From contig ML660777.1 in the NCBI GenBank assembly GCA_007570785.1, positions 9,664,499 through 9,728,498 of the forward strand: a stretch of DNA of 64,000 bases. The letters are read 5' to 3'. The number at the start of each line of letters is the position of its first letter. The first letter of the stretch is position 1. This document shows positions 1 through 12,601 of the stretch, piece after piece. The translations under genes were made by a program, and so were the position numbers. Source of the stretch: Antilocapra americana (taxonomy: Eukaryota; Chordata; Mammalia; Artiodactyla; Antilocapridae). The notes under the pieces were generated by a model. That model was not told the DNA's origin. It saw only the letters and a list, made by a program, of their open reading frames with translations, and ran no database searches.

Positions 1-266
1 TAGGGTCACAGAGAGGGTAAAGGCCTGTGAAGGTGGAGGCAGCGATTAGATGGTGGCCACATGCCAAGGAATGCCAGGAATTGTCAGCCATCTGAAGCCA
101 GGAGAGAGACATGGAATAGATTCTCCCTCAGAGCCTCCAGAAGAACCAACCCTGCCAACACTTTCATTTCAGACTTATGGCCTCTAGAATTGTGAGAGAA
201 TATATTTTTGTTTTAAGTCATCCAATTTGAGGTAATTTGTCATGGCAATTACAGGAAACTAATAAC
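1..266 (+). mobile_element. MaLR-type LTR, 3' part (MLT1/MST-like)
   Basis: The segment carries the usual end of mammalian MaLR LTRs in order: a gene-like stretch about cracking of seed-like 'ccaaggaatgccaggaa', then 'cctccagaagaacc', 'ggcctctagaattgtgagag', and a terminal 'ggaaactaata'. It starts before the window, so the 5' part is missing. It is an ancient, non-coding retroviral LTR relic with many substitutions. The subfamily is not resolved by eye. Confidence 0.6.
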
Positions 267-835
267 CCAGCTCATCTCTGAGGGTTTTTAATATTCCTAG
301 GCCATTGTCTGGGCTATGGGTTGGCCACCCCTGGGTGAAGGGCTTAGAGCTGGATAGTGAGTAGAGCTGATAGAGTTTCCTTTGAAGTGACACTGGATAT
401 AGGAGACATGTAACTGGCATGTTTAAAACCATTCAATGCTTGGCTGCCAGGCATCCATACTCTTCCTCCCTGCACAAAATATCTCAGTTGACATGATTCA
501 AGTCTCTTGCACAGCACTGCCTGTTTCCAAGGGGACAAACATCTGGAAGTGATGTCACAGGAGCATTTCAAAATCTACGTCATTATCCGAATCCTCACTT
601 TCTGGGCAGAGTCTATTTCAGTGTTCTCTATTTAACTGATATCCTGATTGTTGTTACATCTTTGCTATTCAATATCCTGTAGATGAAACTGAAGTTCTCA
701 AACTCAAGACTGATCTACCTTAAAAGGACATGTATAGCTAAAGATCCTCAGTCTTGACGTATCATTTTAACAATAATGCTAACTTACGATGTATTAGAAT
801 AAAGCTATGGGGATAAACCTATAAAGCAAGAGTTG
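267..835. other. Unassigned intergenic sequence
   Basis: AT-rich sequence with short open frames only (75 codons at most). No exon, RNA gene or repeat family that I can name. Confidence 0.5.
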
Positions 836-1085
836 GCAAAGTTTTTCTTTCAGGCTCAGACAGTAAATATTTTAGACTTTGAGGGCCATATCATTTCTGT
901 CCTGACTACTGTAGCATGAAAGCAGTTGTAGACAGTATATAAAATGAATGCATGTGGCTCTCTTCCAATATTTGGTGACAGTGAAATTTGAATCTCATAT
1001 AACTTTCACATTTCATGAAATATTCTCCTTTTGATTTTTTTCCTCCAACTATTAAAAAATGTAGAAACCATTCTCTGCTAGTGGC
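836..1085 (+). mobile_element. Old hAT-type DNA transposon relic
   Basis: The order 'gttggcaaagtttttc', 'agtaaatattttagactttg', 'gggccatat', 'gcatgaaagcag' follows a widespread mammalian hAT-group non-autonomous element. The copy is diverged and its 3' end is unclear. The class is fairly secure, the family name is not. Confidence 0.5.
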
Positions 1086-1630
1086 TGTATAAAAGCAGGC
1101 AATGGGACATACTTGGTACATAGGCCAACCCCTGCTACAGAGGATGCTTGGTGTTCCTTGCCCACCCGAAGTCAACCCTTATTTTGCTAATGGACCCCTG
1201 ATTTTATTAGGGGAAACTGTTCCCCACCTCCACTTCCCATCGGAAACTGTCAATCTGTCTGCTTCAGGTTGTGCTACAGGAGATACGGCCTTGGCTCTAG
1301 GGATTGGTTCAATCAGAGTGAATACTGCAGTTGTATGGGGTCTACTTTCTCTTTCCACAGAAACCCCTAGCAATAAGGACATGATTGTAAGCCTGGAGAT
1401 GCCAGAGGCTACCACATGAATCCTAAGAATGAAGCTGACACAGCAGAAGGCTGAGCCAAGAAATGAAGAGAAACTGAATTTTGATTACATTTTTGGAACC
1501 CCTGGATCAAGCCACTCATGACACTAAACGACCGCAGGGCTTTTCCACTACATGAATAAATAAATTTTCTTTCCAAGTGAGTTTGCATTTGAGTTCTCTG
1601 TTACTCACAACAACAGGATACTAACCGAGG
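1086..1630. other. Unassigned, probably old interspersed repeat
   Basis: A 105-codon open frame lies at 1102-1419, but it has no recognisable domain and overlaps another frame on the opposite strand. The 3' part has tandem AATAAA-like hexamers near 1554-1563 and an ending like 'ggatactaac', which is typical of old retroelement tails. I do not call a gene here. Confidence 0.4.
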
Positions 1631-4600
1631 CAAAATCTGTTACCTCAAGTGTTTATTATAACTATAAAACAAAAACAAAATTTTAAATTAGATGTCAACT
1701 TAATTACCAAACTAGAGAATTTCAAATCAACAGTGTTATAGACCTCATTTTACTGAGACTAAATTTCATTTCTCAGTTTGAATGTGGTGTTGGCTAATAT
1801 GTTGTGGGAGTTCTGCCTGCCTTTGTGTCCTACACAGAAGGTGTGTGCTATGTAGTGAATCATTTCTTCATTGCTTTTCTCTATTTGAACTATTGCAAAA
1901 TTTTCATTCATAGAGCTTACTGTGACAGCATTCAATCTACTCTTGGTACAGGTATATAATTTACACAGTAAGTCAGCCTCTTTACTTTTCTTAGTCACTA
2001 AAACAAAGAAGAATATCATTGTGCTTGCCTTTTAAATTATATTGATATTAAATTAAAGTTTCATTTTATTAAATTACTGAAGTCAAAGTCTTTGATCTAT
2101 GAGAATATTTTCAACTGTGAATGGAAAATAAAGCTTTGTGTTTTTAACAAGAGACAAATTCACCTGTGGTGTTTTTGTCAACTGGCCATTCGAACATGCC
2201 AACTCTTGGTAAGTAGGCAAGCCTATGATGTCTAGACTTGCTTAATTAATCTGTGGCCCTTTTTCTGCACCTTCCACTGACTCCCACTTACGTCCCATGA
2301 TCCCTGTCATTGGTGTGGTCTATTACTTCTGTTGGGTGTTTTATACTAATTGCACAACTGCCTACAATTGTATGAAGTCCTCATACTACTTCTCATACTG
2401 CTGTATTTGTGCTACTTATTTTGTCCAGCAATGGTACCTTCCTTATTGCTCTAAAAATCCTGCAGAGATTTCAAAAACACTGGCTTCTAAAAGGAAGCAT
2501 TTATATTCTTGCTTAGAGGCCTGCAGGTTGGCAGAGGCAGCTCTGGTTTAGGCCACAGGTCACCTTGTCTTGGCTCTTGGCTTTAGGTCAAGTGTAGGAC
2601 AGCCTGTGTATCTTACTCTGGGGCCCACACTGATGGCGAGCAGCTAACTGGCACACGCCTCTTCATGGCAATCTTAGGAGTGCTGAAGACTGAGCCAAAG
2701 AATGCAAGGACATTTAGGTCCTTTGTGCATGTCATGTTCACTGACATCCCATTGACCAGAGCAAATTACACGGCACAACATCAGTAGAGTGAGGAAATAC
2801 ACTGATCCACTCCAGTGTGCTGTAGGTTTACATGGCTGAGGGATGGAGGGAAGAATTGTGAACAATAATCCAATCTAGTACATATGGCTTCACTTTGTAT
2901 GAATTCTGTCTCTGCTTCTCTAACCCTCTGATCTCAATTTCTATTGCTAATATACCCTGTGGGAGTGAGAGGGTTTTCTATAGCTAGTTTGGATTTTAAA
3001 GGAAGAGAATAGTTTCCAGATAGCTTAATGGCTATAAATCCAGTAGCTGTTACAGCTGAGTTTCCATTTTGGCTCAAACCTCTAGCTTTGTTGGTTTATT
3101 TCTGAGATAAACTTAATATTTTAGAATGTATTGATTAAATTTTGTGTTTTAATCTAGTAAAAAAAAGTACATGCTTCTATTATTTGATGTATCCTTAAAT
3201 ATACACTGTAACTAGTAAGACAACAAGGGGTCTTATTCACAGGCAGGTTTGTAGGACCTAGCACAGTACTAGGCACGTAAGATATGCTTGATAAATACTT
3301 GTTACTTGAAGTACATTGCTTTCTTATTTGCTAATGGTTGTTACTGATCAGTAAGTAGTAACTTGTACTTGCATAGACATTTTCTTTCTTAATATAATGA
3401 TCTATTTATAATTAATTTCATCCATGTGTTAACTGTACCAAAAAGGTGATTGTATTATAGGAAAGTGATGAATTAGTGTTCGCTTTTTTCAGGACTAATA
3501 AAAATTGTTGATTGTGGATTTTCTCAGGTTTGTTTTAAAAATCGCTTACATATCCCTTTGATGTGATAAGAGTCCTTTGAAGAATATCTAAAAGGGTATT
3601 TGGAAATATGTACCAATATAGGCAAAATCTACTAACTTTCAAGTTTATAAATATCAGCCAGTGAAAATACCATTTTAAATTGCTTTTAAAAAGCATTTAA
3701 AATTCAAATTATGCATGATATAAAGAGATCATAGGGCAGGAGAAAGGTAGTAAAAAGAATAAATGCTCCTTGAAAGATTATTTCCTTCTTAGAAGAAAGT
3801 AAAGTAATTCCTGGAGTTGATTTTATGAAAACTGAACACATTGTTAAAACAAAATGAACTTAATCGAAAGATAGTTTGCTTTTTATAGTAGGTCATCTGC
3901 TTAAGGAGAAGAGCAAGACTGAAGTAATTAAATGCCTTCTTGGGTTTTTTTCAATGATTCTGAAAGTTCAGGCTATTTCCTTTGCTTTCTTACAGGAAAC
4001 ATTTATTATAGCTTAAACATGCACTAATGTCTTGGGTGGTAATCATCTTGCCAGATACACTTATGGCATAAAGAAAGGAAGGAAACTAATATTCATGAAG
4101 TGTCTAGTAAATGCCTAGTAAGGTGTTAGAAGCAAAAACTTGTTAAGGTGAAAAATATTTTCATTTCAGAAAAGAGGGAAGTAAGCTCAGAAAGTTTAAA
4201 TGTCGGGGCTTTTGACTCCAAAATCATGTTCTTTGGCATGAGCCAAAACCAGAGAAAACTGTCCATTTGATAGTGTGGTAAATTAGCATGAACTCCACTT
4301 GCAAGTTCAATAATTGCAGTGTAGTGAAACCAAGTTTTATTTAGAGATAAACAAACAAGTATGTCCGTATGTTCTGCACTAGACAAATCACAGTGGTCCA
4401 GAGTCCTACAGTGGGTATCCCCCAGTGCCAAATAAGAGGCCCTGAGGAATGGTTCCGATGTGACTCTAACCACTAGATGCTCCCCAGGCTTGGACTCCAG
4501 TTGACACATCGGTTCCTCCTGGCTAGAGTTTCTGTTTGTGGTCGTCCCTGCTGTGTCTGCAATGCTGACCTTACCCTCAGCCTCCAATCCACCTCCTCTT

Positions 4601-4805
4601 CTGGTGGTGTCTCGTTGTCCTAGTGTTTCCAGACTCACTTTCCTAATTTGGTGAGGCCTCCAGACGTTCTGTTTGGACATTCCTTGATTTAGCAGAAGGC
4701 TTCCAAATTCCATCTAATCCAGGCAGAGGTATCTCTTTTTATCAAGTACTTCTCCTTTCTTGATTATTGATTATAAATATTTAACTAGGACTTGGTGTCT
4801 TTTCT
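1631..4805. other. Unassigned AT-rich intergenic sequence
   Basis: Long AT-rich stretch without any exon I can support. A 195-codon open frame on the minus strand (4126-4713) resembles no family I know and has no signal, domain or splice context. Part of the plus strand near 4170-4230 looks like diverged MIR. Confidence 0.45.
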
Positions 4806-4809
4806 TTTT

Positions 4810-4928
4810 TAATTTAATTTTTTGGCTGTACCATGAAGCAGGCAGGGATCTTAGTTTCCTAAACAGGAATTGAACATGCAGCCCCTGCAGTGGAAGCACA
4901 GAGTCTTCACCACTGGACCACCTAGTCC
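4810..4928 (-). mobile_element. CHR-type tRNA-Glu SINE, truncated
   Basis: The reverse complement begins like the tRNA-derived head of cetartiodactyl CHR SINEs. On the plus strand one reads 'ttttttggctgtacca', 'gggatcttagtt', 'gcagtggaagcacagagtc' and 'ccactggaccacc'. The 'ccactggaccac' motif is repeated just downstream. Older than the Bov-tA copies, judging by divergence. Confidence 0.65.
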
Positions 4929-6113
4929 ACTGGACCACAAGTCCCCTAGTGCCTGTAGTCTTTATAATCTGCTCCTAATCTTTCCATCCTGTCCTCAAAG
5001 AATGTATAATCTACCTAAAGAGAAAAGTTATTTACATAAAAATAAAAGCTGCCCTAAAAGAGCTACGACTATGAATAGGAAGTGGTAAGAGACTCCCTGG
5101 GAGGGAAGGATGAACCTGGGCTGTGGTTCTCAGGTTGCTGAGACTACAGCTGGCCTTGAAAGGGCTTGTTGACCAGAGGTTCCCCCCACCCCAATCTAAT
5201 ATCACGCTCTAGCCTGCATTAACAGACACACCAAAGATGAGAGGAGGACAATGGGGCTGCCATTCTGGAGGAACAAAGGCATCCACATACTCCTTCTCCT
5301 GTGCTGAGTCATCTTCCCTCTCCCACTGCGGAACTTGCAGAGGGTTTACTTTCTCCCAGTCCATGACTTCACTCTCAGAGCTCTGAGCTTACGAGAAAAC
5401 ATGGTCTGGCTCTGCTCTGGGCCTAAGGGGAAGACATATTTGTGGTTTCTATCTTGTCTGGCCCAGCTCACAGAGTAGGAGATAAATCTCAGGCAGAAAC
5501 TCTATTCAAAAGAAGAACAAATGTGCATTTCCCTCGAAAGAGCTCAGTGTCCTATTTCTCTGGAGTCTCTGTGCAATGATCAGGCAGGATAGCAATAAAA
5601 ACTGGCTAAGCGCTTAGATTTGGGAATAAAAAAAAGCATTTTTCCTAAAATAGCTGTTCTAAGTATAGCAGTATGAGTTGAGAGAGGTCCAGAAGATTTC
5701 AACAAATTAAATGGAAAAAAATGGAAAAAAAAAAAAACCCTGATGATTATTCCACTGCTCCAGAAGCTGACAGTACTAGTTATGCAGGATACCTGAGATC
5801 AGAGGTTTTCTGTGATTCTAGGTGCTTCACACATGTTCATATTAACTGGTGAGGTGGTAGCTCCATTGTAGCAGACTAAAGAGGTTAACTTGCCTACATT
5901 TGTGAAACTATTAAGTGACTAACTGATGAGACACTTGTTGGGGTGTAAATATAGGTTCATGGGTTGCACTCGTTTTTTAAATTAATGTATTAATAATTGA
6001 AGAATTAGCAACCTGAGAGTCAAATAAATAGTTCCAAGATGGTCCGCTGCTCTAATTCAGTAGCTCGGCTAAATTTTAACGTGTATGGGGATACTGATGA
6101 ATTAATGTTACCT
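4929..6113. other. Unassigned intergenic sequence
   Basis: No exon or named repeat seen, apart from short A-rich runs near 5625-5640 and 5710-5740. Confidence 0.45.
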
Positions 6114-6127
6114 CTCCCAAGTAATAT

Positions 6128-6347
6128 GGGCTTCCCCAGTGGCTCAGTGGTAAAGAATCTGCCTGCAATGAAGAGCTGCAGGAGATGTGGTTCAATCCCC
6201 AGGTCAGGAAGATCCCCTGGAGAAGAGCATGGCAACCCACTCCAGTATTCTTGCCTGGAGAATCCCATGGACAGAGCAGCCTGGTGGGCTACAGTCCATG
6301 CGGTCACAAAGAATCAGACATGACTGAAGTGACTTAGAACGCATACA
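6128..6347 (+). mobile_element. Bov-tA SINE with 14-bp target-site duplication
   Basis: Complete ruminant SINE: tRNA-Glu-like head starting 'gggcttcccc', B-box-like 'ggttcaatcccc', then the Bov-A unit ('gcaacccactccagtattct', 'gactgaagtgactta'). The same 14 bases, 'ctcccaagtaatat', flank it at 6114-6127 and 6348-6361, which proves insertion by target-primed reverse transcription. The open frames on both strands come from the SINE and are not genes. Confidence 0.95.
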
Positions 6348-6361
6348 CTCCCAAGTAATAT

Positions 6362-7216
6362 ATTTGTATCTGTAAACAGGCATTAGGATCTATCTTAACC
6401 CAGTTGTGTTTTTTTTTTTTTAAATAATGGAAACTTGCTTCAAATGAAAACTTACTCCAAAATCACTTAAATAGAAGAACCTAAAGCATGGAAGCTCTGG
6501 ATCAAATGAGAGATGGTGTGGGAAAGTGGCGGGTGGATTTTCGAGATCACTTTTTCCTCCATTTATTCCTATGGTCACCCTTGACTAACTCCAATGGACC
6601 TCTGTATTCAGCAGTATACATGTAATGACCAACCCCATACTTAATCCCAAGGGGGTGAGAGTGCTAATCTGGTAATCTCCAGAGGTCTTCAAGTGTACAT
6701 CCTGTATGTGGACTCTGAGACTTTCATGGCAACTCAACCTTGCCTATAACTCATAAGCCTCTTTCCTTTTGAAGAGATTGACCTAATCTAGAGAGCAAAA
6801 AATTTCTCCAGTTTAAGGTCCAATGATGTCATTTTGATTATAAAAATTAGACAAATAACCAAAAGTTAGCTATCTCCAAAACTCACATCATCTCAAGGGC
6901 AGAGGTTTGGGGAAGGGAATGGTTGAGCTCTATTTGATAACTCTATTTGGTTCCAAGAGTTGCCCCAGTTTGCTTACTTCACCTACCCCACCCCAGCCCC
7001 AGAATGAAAATGTAATGTAATTGTTATGTTGTGATATTTCAACTTAATAGTGAAGAACACTTTTAATTTCTTTAGGAATATACAACTACAGAGACAGTAT
7101 ATATTCACATGCCAGTATTTCACTGATACTCTCTTTATATATTCATTCTCCATGAAAATGAAAGTTTTTAAAATGTTAACTTTACTTTTTTTTTCCCACT
7201 AAGTTAATGATAAGTT
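6362..7216. other. Unassigned intergenic sequence
   Basis: AT-rich, with a T12-type run near 6409-6420. Nothing recognisable as exon or named repeat. Confidence 0.45.
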
Positions 7217-7490
7217 CTGGAGAAGGCAATGGCACCCCACTCCAGTACTCTTGCCTGGAAAATCCCATGGACGGAGGAGCCTGGTCCATGGGGTCGCTAA
7301 GAGTTGGACACGACTGAGTGACTTCACTTTCACTTTTCACTTTCATGCTTTGGAGAAGGAAATGGCAACCCACTCCAGTGTTCTTGCCAGGAGAATCCCA
7401 GGGATGGGGGAGCCTGGTGGGCTGCACTCTATGGGGTCGCACAGAGTTGGACACGACTGAAGCGACTTAGCAGCAGCAGCAGCAGCAGCA
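7217..7490 (+). mobile_element. Bov-A2 SINE (two Bov-A units in tandem)
   Basis: Two head-to-tail Bov-A monomers (about 7217-7350 and 7351-7472), each with 'actccagt', 'cctgg' and 'ggacacgactga' motifs, followed by an (AGC)n tail near 7470-7490, as usual for Bov-A2. The flanks 'aatgataagttc' and 'aatgatgagctc' look like a slightly decayed target-site duplication. Confidence 0.92.
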
Positions 7491-7566
7491 ATGATGAGCT
7501 CAGGAATGCAAAATTCACATTGTACATCATGTAAATCAAGTTTCTCAGGCATTGTCCTAATGTAAT

Positions 7567-7595
7567 TATAAAGGACCTTTCTTAGGTCCTTTATA
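7567..7595. repeat. Perfect 12-bp inverted repeat (hairpin)
   Basis: 'tataaaggacct' at 7567-7578 and its exact reverse complement at 7584-7595, separated by the 5-nt loop 'ttctt'. Read directly from the sequence. No gene or known element explains it. It could be a chance palindrome or the core of a small hairpin transposon. Confidence 0.85.
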
Positions 7596-8884
7596 GTCTC
7601 TCAAAAAATAAGTTACTAATGTCAGAGAGTAATTTATTTTCCTTGGTATATTACTTTGATCAGATGTAAAGGTGTTTGCCTTCAAGTAACCAAAAATGCA
7701 AGGAAGAGAGGCTTAATCATGCAAGGGGTTTATTTGCCTCAAACAACAAGATATCTGGGGGCAAGCTTCCAGATCAGGGTGGTGGCTTAGCAGTGCCTTC
7801 ATGTGGCTCTCATTTTCATGGTTGAAAGATAGCTTCACTTCAGACACCGTGTTAGTTGCAAGGGGGAAGAAGGAGGAAGGAGGAAGGGCAAAGTGAAAAG
7901 AAAACTGTCAGCCCAGTTCTTTAAAAAAAACTTTTCTAAAAACCTTAAGCAGAGATTCTGTTTACACTGCATTGGCCAGAACTGGATTGCATGGCCACCC
8001 GGCTTCCATTGGCCAAGTGCAGGAAAGCTGGTATCTTTCTTCCTAGTCAGCATCCTAGTAGAGAAGGCTGCATGGAAAGGTGGTGAAATGGCTGGCCAGG
8101 GAGCCAGCTTACAGTATCTGCCACCAGTGACTGGAAATTGTTCTCTCACTGATTCCTTGTTGAGTGGAATTATTTTAAACAAACAAAAAGTTTTCAGTTC
8201 AGAAGTTCTAGTTTAAGAATGCGATGTCCTCACCACTTATTTCCTCTTTTAAATGATAGAGTTGGGCTGTCTTGTCTCTAAATAGCTACTTATTGTAGCT
8301 TGTGTTTTGAGAGCAGCAGATCTAAGATCAAATGACAAAATGAAGGGAAACATCTTGTGACCTTTTGGTTTCAGTCATTTGGGATGAATTTCTTGCCAGG
8401 GCAGACAGTCCAGTATTTTTAAATATTCTGCTGTTTATTTGTTCAAGACTAAGACAGAACCGTCACAAATAATGGCTATATGAAAAAAGAGCCAAACAAG
8501 GAGATATACAGATGAACAAGAAATTCACTTGAGTCTGTTGAACTATGGCAGTTCCAATTAAAGAACTGTGTTATCTTTTTCTTTGGAGGCAAAAATTTTA
8601 CTAATTTCCATGGATAAAATTTCACACTGTTGTTCTTAAACTCTTGTAAAGACATCCAAATATTGTTGATTGATTATAAAAGTATCTATTTTGAATAGCA
8701 GATCCTACTGTAATTCTAATCATTAGATTGTTACAATGCAGATTTAAAATATTTCTTTTTACAGTTAGAATAAAACATTCTCATTAGGGAAACTTGATAA
8801 AAAGAGAGAAGGACCCTTCATACATCCACTGTTAAGAGTATATAACATTTTGATATATTTCTATTTATGAATAGGAAGTAATAA
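7596..8884. other. Unassigned intergenic sequence
   Basis: Contains two overlapping open frames of 107 and 115 codons on opposite strands near 7835-8216, without any domain. No repeat that I can name. Confidence 0.45.
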
Positions 8885-9300
8885 TAGCCAGTGCTAATTG
8901 AATACATACTCAAGGTTAATAATTTTTGATGTATTATGTAAGTTAATCCTCTCAAGAACTCTGGGAGCTGGGTACAGTTTTACTCCTATTTTTTACAGAA
9001 AAGGATGTGAAGTGTAAAGTGTTAGTCACTCAAATGTGCGTGACTCTTTGTGACCCCATGGACTGTAAACCCCTCAGGCTCCTCTGTCTGTGATATTCTC
9101 CAGGCAAGAATACTGGAGTGGGTTGCCATTCCCTTCTCCAGGGCATCTTCCTGACCCAGGGATCAAACCCAGGTCTCCTGCATTGCAGGCAGATTCTTTA
9201 CTATCTGAGCCACCAGGGAAACCCCTAGATGAGGATAATGATGGTTAAATAACTTGTTCAGAGTCATATGGTAGGTAAGTAACACGGCTGGAATGTCAAC
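8885..9300 (-). mobile_element. MIR SINE split by a Bov-tA insertion
   Basis: The antisense MIR pattern runs 'gtaagttaatcctctcaaga ... ctggg' and 'ttacagaaaagga' before the Bov-tA, then resumes after it with 'gatgagg ... ttaaataacttgttcagagt' and 'ggtaggtaagtaacac'. The MIR is a mammal-wide, old element, the inserted SINE is ruminant-specific. Confidence 0.6.
9008..9225 (-). mobile_element. Bov-tA SINE, antisense
   Basis: Plus strand shows the reverse complement of the SINE: 'gactctttgtgaccccatgg', 'ggcaagaatactggagtggg', 'gcattgcaggcagattcttt' and 'gagccaccaggg'. Inserted in a MIR element. Confidence 0.93.
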
Positions 9301-10065
9301 TCAGAAAGTCTTCAGAACTTCAAAATTCTCAAGACCTGAATGGGCCTTGCTGGGTATGTGAGAGGCTGGAAGAGACTCGAGGACTCACCATCGCTTTGGT
9401 GCACTTGTATCACATGGTGCAAGACTCTGATTTCCAGGGAAGCCTGATGGCTCAGCTGTCCACAAGTAGCCTAGATCTGAGAGCTGTCTTGGTTCTTGTT
9501 CTACCTGAGGACTGCAGTTTCATGGATCCTTAGATTCTGTGAGCTTCTCCCTGATGTCCAATACATTGGGCCTTCATTTCTTAAGTTGTCCCACACTGCC
9601 TTTCAAAGAACACTAATACAGTAGGTTTTGTGAATTAACTAGAACAATCTAAACATTTTTTCCCATGGGGAAATGCACTGTTTACAACAAGAAACCTGTA
9701 GTTTAATGTCTTAAAAAACAATCCATTAAAAAGTCAGATGTTCCTTTTGTAAATTTAAAACATTTTACGTTCCTTATATTCTATTCTAATTGACCTTTTA
9801 GAAGATTTTCTTTCTTATTACTACTTGTTCATTTTATTATTGGAAGTTAGGTACATAGGCCCCTCATACAGTGACTCTAAAACTGTGCACATTTAGCCTT
9901 TTCCACTTGCTATGGACCTCACCTGTTTTACATAGTAGCTGGTACACTATGCACAGTACAACTTATTCATCCTTTCATTTGTTTTAATTAAACAAGTTCT
10001 AGTGAATTTACTCATATGTATAAACTTCAAACAAAACAGGCAAGCTGATAAATACTTTTAAACAA
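9301..10065. other. Unassigned intergenic sequence
   Basis: AT-rich, no exon or named repeat recognised. Confidence 0.45.
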
Positions 10066-10530
10066 AACTGGAATTATTTTAAAAAGACAAACTTAAAGTC
10101 TCCCTTTTAACTCCTCCCAATTCTCATCCCCTACTGGAGGGTGAACTCAATTATCATTTGACAGTGAAACTTTCCGGTTCTCTTCTATACATTTACCTCC
10201 ATGTATATCCATCTGTAGAAATACAGAGGTTTGCTTTGTATGTTTTACGTTTTAAACATGCTAAAGAATGCAATTTGCTTGTGTCACATAACAACTTGTC
10301 TCAGAGCTCTTTTCCATGGCAGTACATTATGGATTTATCTTATTCTTTTAAGCTGCTGCCAGGTAGTCCATGATGTGGATCTATAATGGATTATTTCATA
10401 TTCTTCTTCTGATGGACAATTTAGTTGTTTGTAATAGTTGGTTATTACAGTGAAGTTGTGGTGAATACCCTTCTACATTTCCCCTTGTGCACAGGTGCCA
10501 GTACTCCTCTAGGATAGATACCTAGCAGTC
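10066..10530 (-). mobile_element. Old L1 3' region, antisense
   Basis: The plus strand reads like the reverse complement of an ancient L1 3' UTR: 'acatttacctccatgtatat', 'tggatttatcttattctttt', 'gatggacaatttagttgttt', 'gatagatacctagcag'. Diverged, with no useful coding capacity. Confidence 0.55.
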
Positions 10531-10544
10531 AGTTTTTTTTCTTT

Positions 10545-10655
10545 TTCTTTATGCTATTTATTGGCAACACTTTAGTTCTCCAACCAGGGATGGAACCGGT
10601 GCCCCGTGCAGTAGAAGTACAGAGTCCTAACCGCTGGACAACCAAGTCTATTTCT
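10545..10655 (-). mobile_element. CHR-type SINE fragment, antisense
   Basis: 'tctccaaccagggatggaac', 'cgtgcagtagaagtacagag', 'cctaaccgctggacaacc' on the plus strand match the tRNA head of CHR-type SINEs in reverse orientation. Diverged copy. Confidence 0.6.
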
Positions 10656-10934
10656 TGAATCGAAATGTGTGCTTTAAAATTTTTAATGAATAGTAAGATA
10701 TGAACTCATGGCCAAGTGCATGGTCGTGTACCATGAGTTCCTTGTGATCACAATGAATCATTTGTTTCTCAACAGTTACTCTTACAGAACATCATTCTTA
10801 CACGCCTTCTTCCACTTCCTCTCTTTCATATTTCCATTCCTCTAAATGATTCATATTAAAGATGCATTTTTGGTTGCAAGGAATGAGAAACTTACTCAAA
10901 CCTACTTAGAAGGGATAACTTACTGACTCATGTC

Positions 10935-11150
10935 AGGGCTTTCCAAGTGGCGTGAGTGGTAAAGAATCTGACTGCCAGTGTAGGAGATGCACGAGAGGCA
11001 GGTTTGATCCCTGGGTCAGGATGATCCCCTGGAGGAAGAAACGGTGACCCACTCCAGTGTTCTTGCCTGGAGAATTCCATGGACAGCAGAGCCTGGTGGG
11101 CTACAGTCCATGGGGTCACAAAGAGTCAGACACCACTGAGCAGGCATGCA
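10935..11150 (+). mobile_element. Bov-tA SINE
   Basis: Head 'gggctttccaagtggcg', middle 'gatcccctggaggaag', tail 'ggggtcacaaagagtcagac'. Complete length but diverged. An 'agtcgcttcag' scrap and an (AC)n run follow at about 11190-11252. Confidence 0.92.
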
Positions 11151-11617
11151 CGTTCCTCTCACAGCTAAGGAGCGCTTTGTATGTGCCAAGTCGCTTCAGT
11201 CAGAGACGACTGAGTGTGTGGATGTGCACACATACAGACACACACACACACATCGACTCATGTAACCAAATTGTAGGAAAGACCCCAGTCTAGCTGTATC
11301 TCAGAGCAAGCCACAGTTGAAGCCAGACACTGCCAAGATTCATTTGCTCAATTTCACTCCTTTTCTGCAGGTCAGCTTCTTTCTTTGAGTTCTTTATCTT
11401 CTGATACAAATCCTTTATTAAATGTATGCTTTGCAAATTTTCCCCCCCAATCTATGGTTCATCTTTTAATTCTCTTAACAATATCAAACAGCAGAAATTT
11501 TAAATTTTAAGTCCAACATATTAGTATTTTTCTGAGTTGTGATTGTAGTGTTGTATGTAAGAAATCTTTGTCTAACCCAAGATCAGAAAGATTTTGTCCT
11601 ATGTTATCTTCTAGAAG

Positions 11618-12148
11618 GAAAGCTATGACTAAACTAGACAGCATATTGAAAAGCAGAGACATCACTTTGCTGATAAACATCTGTATAGTTAAAGCTATGG
11701 TTTTTCCAGTAATCATGTACAACTGTATGAGAGATGGATCATAAAGAAGGCTGAGCACCAAACAATTGATGCTTTGAACTGTGGTGTTGGAGAAGACTCT
11801 TGAGTGTCCTAGGCTGCAGGAGATCAAACCAGTCATTCCTAAAGGAAATCAACCCTGAATATTCATTAGAAGGACTAGTGCTGAAGCTGAAGCTGAAACT
11901 GAAGCTCCAGTACTCTCGCCACTTGATATGAAGAGCAGACTCATTGGAAAAGACCTTGATGCTGGGAAAGATCGAAGGCAAAAGGAGAAGAGCGTGGTAG
12001 AGGATGAGATGGTCAGATAGCATCACCAACTCAATGGACAAGAGTTTGAGCAAACTCTGGGAGTAAGTGAAGGACAGAGGAGCCTGGCATGCTGCAGTCC
12101 ATGGGGTCACAAAGAGTTGGACACAACTTAGCAAATGAACAATAACAA
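11618..12148 (+). mobile_element. BovB LINE 3' fragment with target-site duplication
   Basis: Sense-orientation 3' end of BovB (RTE clade), 5' truncated. It matches the same region seen antisense at 16036 and 43676, for example 'tttgaactgtggtgttggag' and 'cctaaaggaaatcaaccctg'. Flanks 'atcttctagaag' (11606-11617) and 'atcttctggaag' (12149-12160) agree in 11 of 12 bases. The L1 text continues across the gap, so BovB landed inside the older L1. Confidence 0.9.
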
Positions 12149-12601
12149 ATCTTCTGGAAGCTTTGTAGTTTTAGGTTTTACATTTAGGCCAATTATCAAT
12201 TTTGAGTTAATTTTTTTATCTGGTGCAAAGTATGGATGGAAGTTTACTTTTACTATTATTATTGTATGTGGATATCTGATTATTCTAGCAATATTTGTTG
12301 AAATGACAATCCTTCACTAAATTTCCTTTTGAAACTTTGTTGAAAAGCAGTTGTCTATTTGTGTGTGAGTCTATTTCTGCACTCTCTATTCTGTTCTATT
12401 GATTTATTTGTCTGTCTTTACTTCAGTACCACACTGTCTTGAATACTGTACCTTTATAATAAACATCTAAATCAGGTAGAATTAGCCTTCTAAATTTGTT
12501 CTACTTTTTCAAAGTTGTTTTGGCTATGTCATGTCTTTTGCATTTCCACATGAATTTTAGAATTAACTTGTCAATTACTATAAAAATGCCTGCTGGATTT
12601 T

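Noticed and set aside
4126..4713. 195-codon minus-strand frame
   Set aside because: No domain, signal or known family, no splice or promoter context, and ordinary AT-rich surroundings. Most likely chance.
6128..6347. tRNA-like A and B boxes in Bov-tA copies, here and elsewhere, as possible tRNA genes
   Set aside because: They are SINE heads without a foldable cloverleaf or proper acceptor end, each followed by the Bov-A unit.
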